Assembly: GCF_000321225.1 (NCBI RefSeq)
Contig: NW_004450939.1
Span: forward strand, 1,384,293 to 1,448,292
Direction: 5' to 3'
DNA from: Odobenus rosmarus divergens
Lineage: Eukaryota > Chordata > Mammalia > Carnivora > Odobenidae
Length of the DNA stretch: 64,000 nt
Below the pieces are notes generated by a model. It was given only the letters and a program-made list of their open reading frames with translations, was not told the origin of the DNA and did no database searches. Below are positions 39,001 to 51,000 of the stretch, piece after piece (the first letter of the stretch is position 1; each line of letters begins with the position of its first letter). The position numbers and the translations under genes were made by a program.

Positions 39001-42000
39001 TCACAAAGTCTCCATAATACCGCTTTGTATTCATTTCTATTATAGCTGCATCATGGTATAGTTTTTTTTCCATAGAGTTAGACACGCATAAATCTGTGAA
39101 CTACGTGAAAACCAGAATCAGGTTCCCTTCCCAGCTGGCTGCTTGTGTCAAGACTCACATCTATGTACTTGAAAAATCTTTTGGTTTTGAAATTGACTAA
39201 TATGATATTGAAAAACTGAAAGGTGAGTCGATTTCAAGCTGTGAAATGGAATGATGCATGTTAACTGCAGAATAGTAAACACTTTTGGGGAAGGCAGAAG
39301 AAGAATATATGGCATGTGTGGGAGGCCACTAGATGTATGGATATCAACTTCTTTTTTTATAAAAAGAGATCTGAAAAGATATGGCAAATATTAAGATCTG
39401 TTAAATCTGAGTGATGGTTATATGTGTGCTTGTCATGTAATTTTCTGCACTTTGTGGTTTAAAAATATTTCACAAATTTTAAAAAAAATTTAAGTGAAGG
39501 GGCTGGAGTAGACTTGTTTATCATGAACAATCATTTTAATTCTAAAAGCCTACAGTTCTATAATAAATTTGGGAAATGAATGTGAATTTATCAAGGATTT
39601 TTCTTATTTATATAAGAATTTGCCATGAATTTCCTTTAGAGACCTATTACATTAAAAATACTATTTGATTCACAAGATTTTAATTTAATTGAAACTTTTT
39701 AGAAATTTATCCATTGAATAAATTTTACTTTACTGAAAAATACAACATGTGTGTAGTTTCCCTAAATGTGTTCAATAAGCTTAATCTTATTAAGTGAAAG
39801 CCTTTAAGAGGGTGTATATATAGTGGTCAGCTATTTTCAGAAAGTGCTGGATTAAGCAATAACTTTTCAGAGCCTATGATGTATTAATGTTCATTATAAA
39901 GCTCAAAGCCTATATATCCTTTATATTTTCCCCTAGATTTATTTGGCAGGGGTTCTTTTTCTATTTTATGTGTATGGACTTCTTTATGGGTAAAGGCATT
40001 ATTCTGATGATGAACATTACTGGTAGTGTGTAGAAAGTGTTCATGCTTTAACTTTTTTCTTGTTGATTCTCCTGTGCTGTCTTCCGTCTAACATATATAT
40101 AACTTGCTTTGTTGTATTATGAACATAGATTGCTGGCAAGTGACACATTAACTTTCAACATTTCCAGTTCTTCCTGAAAATGTTACCCCCACCTTTGCCC
40201 ATAACACAGTTAAGGAATGGTTGTACATTGCAGAGATAGCATCCCCAGAAGGCCTCCGCAAAGGCTGATTCCCCATCAGAAACAGAAGTTAGGTTTGGCA
40301 TACTCACAGAGCAACAGCAAAAGACCAAGGAGTAGCAGGCCGATGGCGGCAGGCCCCAGCCTCACTGATGATCGCTTTCCACCTATGCGATCAGGGTCTT
40401 CATTATCACTGGGAATTCTACAGGTGTCCCTGTTGTCACACTGGCAGACTTCCAGAGTCAGGCTCTCTGGTGTCTCGCACTGTCTGTCCTGACTGTCAGT
40501 AACAGTGAGGGCGATGCTGTGCGTTCCAAGAGATAGCAGCTGTGGGGCATTTAGGAGTGCGGAAGTAGCTGAAAACAAACAGTCACACAAATCAACAGCA
40601 GGACAAGGTGTCTTTTGCTCTTAAAACTACTTATTTTTGTTAACAGACCCAGGGTTGCCTTAAGCATCATTGTCACAGATAGGGAGGCTGATAGTAAGGT
40701 GAGGTTGGAGCAGTTCTGAGAGTGATAAGGGGTTCAGTTGGATAAATCAGGTTGCACTTCCTCCTTGTCCTTTCTGCCCCAGATGGGCCTGTTATTGCTT
40801 CCCATGAAGACTCGGTCCTACCCTGATTTTTCCCCTGAAGGATGATGGGAGGCAGGTAACATTTCAATATCTGGGCCCCCCCTCTCCTGGGGCTTAACCA
40901 ATCTCCTCTATGTCTGCACCAACTCCCTGGACTCTGTGTGGCCCTCTGGACGTATGCCTTCCCTCTGAATCCATGTTTTTGTGCTTGACTTATCAAGACT
41001 GAACTTCTAGTTGGCTTCCACTACCTCAGCTGTTGTTGATAGTGTTCATTCCATGTGCCCAAAAGCCAGTTGTATGGGATTCTCTGAGGTGAGGGCCTGT
41101 TGCCTATCTAACTCATGAACATTGATCATTCTCCATTGCTATGTTGTGCCTTTCTAAGTGGACCCCAGTAACAGTTCTTGTAAGCTGCAGAGTTGTGTCA
41201 ACTGAACCACTCTTGACCCTGCCCTTTGATATTATGCCTGATGCACTCAGTCCAACCACTGTTGCCTTGTCCAGCCTCACTCAAGCAGTATGTCTAGTGC
41301 TGGGTCCTGTCTCTCTCTGATGTTTCTTTTGCAGCCTTTTCATTGTGCATGTGCTGGTAAACCCATTTGGATCCAAAAGCTACATGAATACTTTGGAACT
41401 AGGGACTTACACCAAGATCAATAAGGCCCTCAGAAAGAAGGCCATGGAGAACAAGATCCCTTTGGTGACTCTAGCAATGGCTGATACCTATGACTAGGGA
41501 ACCATAGAACACATTCATGGAGGGAAGCAAGATTGGTTCAACAAAGAACCAGAGAAAAGTGAGAAGATTCTTATTAAGTCCAATAGCTATTTCTAGGAGA
41601 CTACTAGAAAACATAAAAAAATGTAAAATTAGCATGATAAAGGTTAGAAGAAAAGGAAGGATGGATGAACATGAACTCTTTCCCACTGGCTAATGGGCTA
41701 ATGGGAATTTTAGTCCGCCATGCTGTCAAGATTCCTAACTAGTGACAGACTAAGTACCACTTCCTATGAGCCTTGAACGGGCAACCCATCCAGTACTTCA
41801 TATCTGTTCACAGTCTGCCCAGTTAGGAAAAGTTTATATATTTAGAAATTTAAACAGCTCTGCAATAAAATTGGTGGCTGACTCTATTCTTTTTATGGTG
41901 TGTTGTGGAGGTAGAAATAAGACATTAAAAATACAGGGGCGCCTGGGTGGCTCAGTCGTTAAGCGTCATGATCCCAGCATCCTGGGATCGAGCCCCGCAT

Positions 42001-45000
42001 CGGGCTCCCTGCTCCGCGGGAAGCCTGCTTCTCCCTCTCCCACTCCCCTGTTTGTGTTCCCTCTCTCGCTGTGTCTCTCTGTCAAATAAATAAATAAAAT
42101 CTTTAAAAAAAAAGACATTAAAAATACAAAACAATTAGATTGCACATAAAAAACAAAATATTAAATAGTACAAACATATCATATCATTCCTCTTCTGAAG
42201 AGAGAAGAAATTCATGAGGCTAGGACCACATCTTCACTGCAAAGAGTTTTTTCAATTATTCTTGGAAGAGACTTGTTCCCAAATGAGCCCTTTTATCCCT
42301 CTGGAAGTATAAAGAAGCAGCAACTTTTTCATTTACGGAAGCAAGTTTACCGTTACTCACCATTGAGTGTTGTGATACTCCATACAACTGGCAATTTTAG
42401 CGGTTGCTCCTCCAGAGAAAATGTGTAGGGGCCAGTATATTTATTGTCTAGTGCTCTCGCTGAGACTATCACAGAAGGTTGTGAACTACAAATTGTTTTC
42501 TTTTCAAGGATGATTGTTGGACAATTTTCATTAAAACCAGGTACTTCAACATATACGGTGCCTGTAGAAGTTTTACCTGTGTTTTCTGTAAGAATAACAT
42601 TTTAGAATTAAAGAAATATACGGAATATGTTGTACCCCCAAAAAACCTTTTAAATGTCTCTTGCATGGGCGCCTGGGTGGCTCAGTCATTAAGTGTCTGC
42701 CTTCGGCTCAGGTCATGATCCCAGGGTCCTGGGATCAAGCCCCGCATCCGGCTCCCTGCTCTGTGGGAAGCCTGCTTCTCCCTCTCCCACCTCCCCTGCT
42801 TGTGTCCCCTCTCTCGCTGTGTTTCTCTCTGTCAAATAAATAAATAAAATCTTAAAAAAAAATAAATAAATGTCTCTTGCATGCAGCCAACTTAGTGTGT
42901 CTTCTCATGAGAAATTATATTCGTTATTCTTACAAGTAAAAAGATGTCATTTAATTTCCACATCTTGTAAAAAGCAAATTTAAATTTGCCAACTTGGCTG
43001 GTGTCTCTAATTAGTAGCATTGGCTGTTAGTTTAATATGCTTGGAACCAAGACCTGTAAGGTGATGAATTCACTGATTACAAATGAAATCAACATAAAAA
43101 CAATAGTTTTCTTAAATGTATCCTACTGTATGAACCCAGCACTGTGTGAAAGATTTTTTCTTCTAAAGCTTGAGCCAAAGTATTTGGAATAAACAATGAT
43201 TGATTTTTACTATCCAAGATACAAAAGTTTACTGAAGAAAATTTTTTCAATGTTGACAATCAAAAACAATAAAGCAATAAAGTAAAAATTTCTCAGGGAT
43301 AAGATTATGAATACTTTCTGTTGTTTCCCTTAACGCTTTTTGCTCTTATCCCAGGTGATATGATTTTTGGTGTTTATTCTTTTGTTTTATTTTCTTGTTT
43401 ACTTATTGCTTGAGCATAAATTAATTTATACTTGATGAAACACAAAGCACCCAATGGATATTATTTTTGAAACATTCCAGAAGATTTTATTGTTCAGTGG
43501 TCTGGTCACATGAGGTCTCTGTAAGTGACTCACTTTATAAGTAACTCACCAAGGCACCTCACATTTGAGTTGAGCTTTCCTGACAGGCCTTCTGTATCAA
43601 TTTTTATCCATCCCCTCAAACACAGAAATTCCTGTGGGTCTCAAAATTTCTGCCTTAACACAGCAGACCACAGGGACTGAACACAGAATCACTGGTACTA
43701 CAAACTCCATGAAAAGTTGGAATGCTCAGTCTTCTGGGTTCAGCTGCCTCAGATTTGAGACCCAAGGCCCCAAGATAAGTAACTTTATGTGGTGATAAAG
43801 GTAATATGGTAAATAATCAAAATCATCTATTCATAAAGAAATGCCAATTGGAGTTAACATTTCTCTAAAAACGATAGAAGTATATTTTTTAAAGATATTT
43901 ATTTATTTATTTATTTATTTATTTATTTGACAGAGAAAGAGAGAACAAGAAGGGGGAGTGACAGGCAGAGGGAGAGGGAGATGCAGGCTTCTCCCCGCAG
44001 GGAGCCCTATGCGGGGCTTGATCCCAGGACTTGGGATCATGACCTGAGCCAAAAGCAGATGCCCAACCAACTGAGTCACCCAGGCACCCCTAAGATTTTT
44101 ATTTTTTAAGTAATCTCTCTGCCCCGTGTGGGACTCGAACTCATGGCCCCAAGATCAAGAGTTGCATGCTCTACTGAGTGAGCCAGCCAGACACCCCATT
44201 TTGAAATATTTTTCTTACCATCTATGGCCAGAACCTCAGCTGTGATTGTCTTGTTAACTATGAAAGTAGAATCCCGATTGATGTTTTTGACAAATTTGAT
44301 TTGAGCAGTTTTTGAATCAATGAATAGTAAACCACCATCATTACGTCCCATGATATACCTGTTTTATGACAGAAAAAATAGTTTTCTTTCAAATATGGAA
44401 TGTTTACCTATTTAATGAAAATAACTCATTTTATATTTAATGTATTTATAGTTAATTTAAGACATTGAAATATACTCTTATAAACAATCTCAGAAAATTA
44501 GCATATTAGCATGGACGAGCAGTATTTCATAATCCTTAAGTATTAGCCTGGTTTTTCAATTTTCTACTTTGTGCTATAAAATAATTGTTTTCTTGCTCTT
44601 ACAGCGTCTACATTGCATGGTGTTCTTATGTTTTGGGGCATATATGTTTTGTATGTGCTGTTTTATCTGATTGGTCTTCTGCTGAACTCCTCTTTTTAAA
44701 CTCAACTGAAAGTTTCTGTGAGATCTTTTCCTGATTTCTCTCCATAGGCTAAGGCATTCTTCTCTTAGTTTTCACTTTAACTTATGCTTATGTTATCTTC
44801 ACTCATAGCCCAATATGTTCCAATGATTTGGCTATAAGTCTCTTCTTGAGTTAGACAGTTCCCTGAGTTGGCCACTTTGTGTCTCTTTGTATTCTTGGCA
44901 TATAATAGTTTAGGTATTATTTTGTAGTAGCTTATAAATTAAAACCACATAAAGGAATAATATAAAAACAGTCTTACTTGACATATAAGGCAGCTTTGTT

Positions 45001-48000
45001 AGTGTCCTCATCAATAGCTGGATATGATCCCAGAACATAGTTGACCAGTTTTTTACTGCTTATGCCTTTCTGCACAGTAAATGTCTTGGAAGCAGGACGG
45101 AATGCAATTCCTTCTCTCACGTTGACTACTTGAATCGTGACGGGGGTTGACTGCACTCGATACTGAGAAATTACTGATTGGTGAAATTCAGCTTTGTTTT
45201 TGACAGCAATACCAAGTTGTACATTTTGTAGTTGTTCATAATCTAGAGCCTAGAGTAAAAAAAATAAAATAAAATTGGAAGGAAAGAAGTATCACAGAGA
45301 TACAATCCAGCAAACCCAGAACAGAACAAGAGAACTCTATGTCCCATGCTGTGAATGGCCGCTTTTATTTCTATATAGCAAGACAGCTTCAGAAATCATT
45401 GTAATATTGAGGTGGAGAAACCATTAAAATTCTTAACTCATAAGACCTCAGCTTGGTAACCGATATTTACAAAACAGCAGACCTCTCTTTAGACTACTAA
45501 AACATCGTTATAGTGACTTTAGGCTGTGTGGTACAAGTTTGCTATGGTAGCGTGGCTTGAATCCTGGTTCTGCTGCCTAGTAGCTTGTGTGACTTGTGGC
45601 ACAATATTTAATTTCTCTGATTCTCAAATTTTCACTTCTGAAAAAAACCACAAAACTTTACCTCATCAGATCGTTGTGAGGACTGCACAAATTTAGTCCC
45701 ATAGTATATTCAGTTAGGAAACCTTCTGAGAGGTTTCAAGTGAGCTGAGTGTCAAAGGATGAGGAGGAATTTTTCAGGCAGAGGTGAAACATTTGCAAAT
45801 GCCCAGAGTTACAGAAGGTGATACGGCGCTGGCTGCAGATGGGGAAAGGCCTTGTCTATAGTTCTGAGGAGACTGAAGGTCATCTTCAAGGCCAGCAGCT
45901 GGTCATCAATCCTGGCTGCAATTAGAGCTCTCTGTGGAGCCATTAAGACCTGCCATTGCCTGGACTTCGCCACAGACCAGCTGAACCAGTAGTTCCTATA
46001 TTCCCACTGGTGAGGAAAAGTTGCTGGGGATGCAAATGAGCAATAAGACTGGAGGGCCACTTTCACAGCCAGTGGAGAACAAGGAAAGGTTTTAAAGAAC
46101 AGAGTAATCCCCACTGGTTTTAAGAAAAACATGGCGGTAGCCTGGTGGCAGTAGGAGGATGTAGGGAAGTAGAAAGAGGAGGTAAGGACAGCCATCAGGA
46201 GGGGTTATAGTCATCTAGGAGCAAGGAGGCAAGGCTCAGTAGATCACAGGCCATAGGGAGGAAGACCAGGGCTAGACTTTAAGGACAGTTTCCAGGGCAG
46301 AATTGGATGACTGTTGGTTGTGAGGAAATGTTATGATTAAAGGATAAGGCCCTGGTTGCTAGTTTGGAAGACTAGATGACACCAAGACAGGAGAGAGGGA
46401 AGGCTTCATTTTCAGGGATTGCTGGGAGTTTATAACACACCCTTGCAAGTGATGGTTATAGCCTTCTCTCTGAAAAGCAAGAGTAATAGGAACTGCTCGC
46501 ATAGCTTCCAGCAATCGGGGATTCGAGCAATTTCCTTGTTAAGGGGATATTATGGGTCTGTCACTCAACTGGACTCAAGGAAACAAAGAAAGAAGGTTAC
46601 GTATAGTCCAGTGTCCTGTGCCAAAGAATGTCTTCAAATAGTGGTTATTTTTTCTAGTCTATACAGGGTCCAGGCAGAAATATCCTTATGTTATTCCAGA
46701 TAGGATTCTGTGTATGGGGGAGTGTCTGTTATAGCCATGCATGTTAAATGCAAGGATTACTCAATTCCTCTTTTTTATATTGCAGATTTTTTTTTTTTAA
46801 AGATTTTTATTTATTTGACAGAGAGAGACACAGCTAGAGAGGGAACACAAGCAGGGGGAGTGGGAGAGGGAGAAGCAGGCCTCCCACTGAGCAGGGAGCC
46901 CAATGTGGGGCTCGATCCCAGGACCCCGGGATTATGACCTGAGCCGAAGGCAGACACTTAATGACTGAGTCACCCAGGCGCCCCTTATACTGCAGATTTA
47001 ATTATACGTTGCCATTTCAAATAGTTGCATTCCCCCCTTATGACTGTAACTAAATTCACTTAAAGCAAGTTGACAGTTTCACAAGCCACAATATCATGTA
47101 TTCTTATCTTTTCCTAACTTCAGTTGTAGAGAGTAAATGAGATTGAGAAATGTGTTTTACATTCTTGTGCTTAAAGCAAGCACACCTATAAATATATGTA
47201 TATTAGTGTATTTGTGTTTACTATAGAAAGTAGGGTAGCTTGGAAGGAAATAAATCAACATGTTTGAAAAAGCTGTCCTTAGGTAGTGGGGCTATCTGTG
47301 TGTCTTTGAAAAATTCTATCTACTTCTATGTATTTTCTAAGTTTTCTGTAAAGAAGTGGTATTATTATGAATAAGTGAATAAAGTTTATTTGTAGAAATG
47401 ATAGTTTGGGCCAATATGGAATATTTTTACCATGGAAGGGAAATAGGCTTTACCTTAACCACCTTCAGGATGCCTTCATTAGTTCTGGGATCAGTTTGTA
47501 TTTCAAACCAATTCCCTTCATTTCCAGAGGTAAAGAAATACACTGCAAGCCAATTATCTGTGAATTCTTCGTCCCAATCTATAACTTGAAATCGAAGCAA
47601 CTCAGAATTTAAAGTATTTTCCTCAATATGTGCTGAATACTTAAAAGGAGAGAAGCAGAATTTGAGAGTTATTGTCAGGTTTTATCTAAAGAGATTATAT
47701 TTTATTCTGAATAGCATTAACCATTAATTCTCAAATTATGTGTTGCCTCTTGCTATTCACTAAATTCATATATTTGACAAAAGCTTTTTTTTTTTTAAGA
47801 GAAGTGCAGAAAACTTAAATAGAAGCCAGGAACAGGCAAATACTAAATTAGAATGGCAAAATATAAGCTAAAAAATATATATATAAATTATTCTTCAAGG
47901 AAGGCAGGGTGTACCTGAGATTCTCTGAACATTGGGAAATTATCATTAACATCTTTCACTTTGATACTACATTCACATTGAGTTGATAGTCCTTCTCCAT

Positions 48001-51000
48001 CTTTGTCGGCACCACTCACAACCAGACGATAGCTGCTAACTTGCTAAATTTGGAGAAAAATAAAGAAAAATAATTAATCTCCAGTGCCAGGAATACAAAT
48101 AACAACTACCTGCTTCCTATGGGTAAAGAGGTGAAAATATTCTTCTCTAGAAGGATCATATGTGTTGTTCATTGTCCAGCCTAGAGGAGGCATCTGGGGT
48201 CCTGGATAGTTGGACAAGTTTTTATGGGGCTAGACCAGGTTTCTTTTTTTGTGAGCTTCTTAGGGCAAGAAAGTACACTTGGAGCAAAAACGGGCAGTGA
48301 GGATGATGGGATGCTTATTTGAGGGAAGTTTACTTACAGAGCTTTCCTTTTGGTCTTTTTGGAGAATCATTTGCATAGAAGTAATATAAAGTCTGACAGG
48401 GTATTGTAGGGTGATAAAATGGTGGTGGTGGGGATGGTAGTTATGGTGGTAGGACAATGGGGAAGAGAAAAAGAGAATTCTTTAGTGTTCTGGAAGCAAG
48501 GGTAACATTAAAACTGGTTAGTAGAAAAGTGTAACATCAGAAAAGGCTTTATTCCAGAGAGAAATTTCTTCCATTGTCTGAGAAATTTCCTTTTCCTCCA
48601 CCAAATAAGGAATTAGTCACAGTTCAGTCTTTGTCTATGTATGCCTCGATGCCTTCTTTTACTCTCCACTTGACCTCCCACTGATATGCTGATACTTGTT
48701 TGTTTAGGGTACAATTGATTGTACAGTTCTCAGGTACACATCTCACCCCACCAGAATCATATTGAAATGTAAACAATTTCCCTAGATTGGCCCAGTTGAG
48801 TATGGAGAACTTCTTTTCCTTTCTCCTTTCATTCTCAGGTAAAATGGGGTCACCTCTCTCGGCTTTCTTACAATCAAATCTTATTATTGAATGTTCCCAA
48901 GTGCGTTGCTTTACCTCTCGATCAAGAGAATTGGTTAAAGTACGGACTTCCCCAGTGTGTCTGCTTAGGAGGAACATGGGTGTGCCTGCAGGTTCCTGAG
49001 AGACAATTTTGAAGGCAATTTTAGAGTTCAAGTGGTTTGGTTCATCTGCGTCTGTGGCATTTAATATCATCACCAGTGAGTCTAGAAATACAGAAGAAGC
49101 TCATTAAAGATTATGTAAGAATTGACACTCTTTTCACATTAAATATTCAACACAATTTCAAATTGACCTTTGTTTTTTAAAATCTTAAATCTATCTGTTA
49201 TGCACAAACATGAATTACATGTCATTTGCAACATCTCTTACTGTCTCTCTTAATCAGGTGGAACTGTGCTGCCTTCTGTAAAAATCTTCCTGTTGTCCTT
49301 AAGCCTTGGTTGTGTTGGAGTTGAGACTATTTTCTGTCTTTATTTCTTCCCTTGATGTGTGGCATTGTCATTCTCCCTTTTCCCCAAATTATCCAAGTAA
49401 TTGAGTGTGTCTCTGTCCTTTATAATCTAAAAAAGTCTAGCTGATGCACCCAGGCTACCTAAGGCCACCCCTTTGGTTTTATGACTACCAGGTACTCATG
49501 TGACTTATATATAGAGAGTAAGATACTATTGACTTGATAACAGGACCATGACCTAGAAATACAATGGCAGTGGATAATTAGCTCAAGTATAAATATTAGA
49601 AAGGAAGACCCAGGTTATTTGGATGAATTTTCTGCAAAACTACTGATAAAACTAGGAGAATAAATTAGCTTATAAAAATGATATACTATAGTGATACCTG
49701 TATTTTAAAATAAAAAAAAATTAGAAGTGGTAGATAATGTAAAAGACTTACTTGAAGCACTATTTTCTTCAATTTCACCCATGAATATACTTTGTGAAAA
49801 TACTGGAGGATTGTCATTGACATCTAAAATTTTAACTGTTAATATAAGTGGTTTCTCTACATTTTGTCCTAGGGCATTTAGAGCATAACACGTGATCTAG
49901 AAAAAGGAGGGAATTGTTACTTATTACTCTACAAACTCAGTTTGCATACTACTAAAACTTGTAGAAATAAGGCTCTACTAGCATGTATAGACTTTTTGTG
50001 CACAGAAGGAAAATGTTTCCCCAAAAAGTAGATAAAGGAAGAAAAGGTGCCCACACTGGGCAGGCCTGTTAGGCAAGCTGCCCCTTCTTCCAGGCTGGTA
50101 CTGTCTTATGGTACAAAGAGGGTGATGCTCTTTGCAGGATGCATGTTGGATTTCAATGCCTACTCCTGCATCCTCCTGGTATATTCCTTCAGGGGCACAA
50201 CTGTAAGTGAAGACTCTTTAAAAGAATGCCGAAAATTGTTATTTGTTGGTGGATTGATTCGTGCACTGATCTTTCTTCTAAATTAACCAGTAGAAGAGTA
50301 TCACATTGTAAAGCCACTGGGCACAAACAAGGGTGCCCAATCTTGAGGACACAAACTTACCAGGAAGCTTGGAGTTTCCTCACGATCAACTATGGCTGTT
50401 ATGTTAATTTCTCCAGTATTTTTGTCAACAACAAAGATTCCAAAAGGGGGTTGATCAATTCCCATTCCAGAAATTCGGTAGGTAATTTTCTGGGTTGCTT
50501 GGAAATCTGAAGTAATCTGCAGCCCCAAATACCCAAAATGTGAATGTGATCATCAATCAGACCTTTTCCTTCCCCTTGTCTCTACCTTCATAGTCTTAAG
50601 TCTTCTGTTTATTTTATTCACTCTTTCTGACCCTGTGATGGTTACTTTTGCCTTAATGAATACTGGGAATGTGAGATATTTCAAACTGTTGCTTCTACTG
50701 ACCAGCATGGACCAATACACATTCATCATTTTGGCTCTAGAATGTTTGCCCAGATTATGGCCACCATGGTGATGTTAAAAGGTTGAGAGAAAGTTGTGGA
50801 TACTTAATATTGACAAGACTACTTCTGAATGCTCTTTTCCTTAACAGAGAACACTTTTTTGAAAAAGACATTTATTTTAGTTTAAGTAGGGGAAGCTGGA
50901 GAGAAAAAGGGGAAAGGGATTATACAGTAAGTGTTAAAAATAATTATTAAAATAAATTGCTTATTATTATTTTATTTTTTATTATTATAATTTTCAAGCT

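Larger units (their letters stand above)
36634..40307 (-). other. DSG3: DSG3 intron 12
   Basis: 3.7 kb. Contains a MIR (37430-37620), a SINE (37763-37949), a minus-strand L2 (about 38575-39060), and a short old L1-like end near 39400-39490. The rest is AT-rich and unassigned. Confidence 0.7.
40569..42360 (-). other. DSG3: DSG3 intron 11
   Basis: 1.8 kb. Contains a plus-strand SINE (41936-42111) and a stretch at about 41330-41600 that reads like a decayed coding sequence on the plus strand. The remainder is unassigned. Confidence 0.7.
42586..44218 (-). other. DSG3: DSG3 intron 10
   Basis: 1.6 kb with three SINEs: two minus-strand copies in tandem next to the exon 10 donor (43890-44198) and one plus-strand copy near the exon 11 acceptor (42669-42867). 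The middle (about 42885-43885) has no recognised repeat. Confidence 0.8.
45250..47453 (-). other. DSG3: DSG3 intron 8
   Basis: 2.2 kb. Contains a MIR (about 45525-45700), a moderately GC-rich unassigned part (about 45720-46440, possibly L2-derived) and a SINE with flanking repeats (46790-46984). The rest is unassigned. Confidence 0.7.

Noticed and set aside
41936..42075. tRNA-like boxes, possible tRNA gene
   Set aside because: The A and B boxes belong to the tRNA-derived head of a SINE with poly(A) tail and target duplication; the same is true of all other copies.
44106..44215. Coding extension of DSG3 exon 10 past the donor
   Set aside because: The frame continues into the adjacent SINE; the human protein and exon 11 phase require the junction at GTAAGA.
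48624..48914. Extension of the DSG3 exon 6 frame into a 149-residue open frame
   Set aside because: The part after LDRE is intron read-through; the next homologous residues (QVSSYRLVV) are in exon 7 after a proper acceptor.
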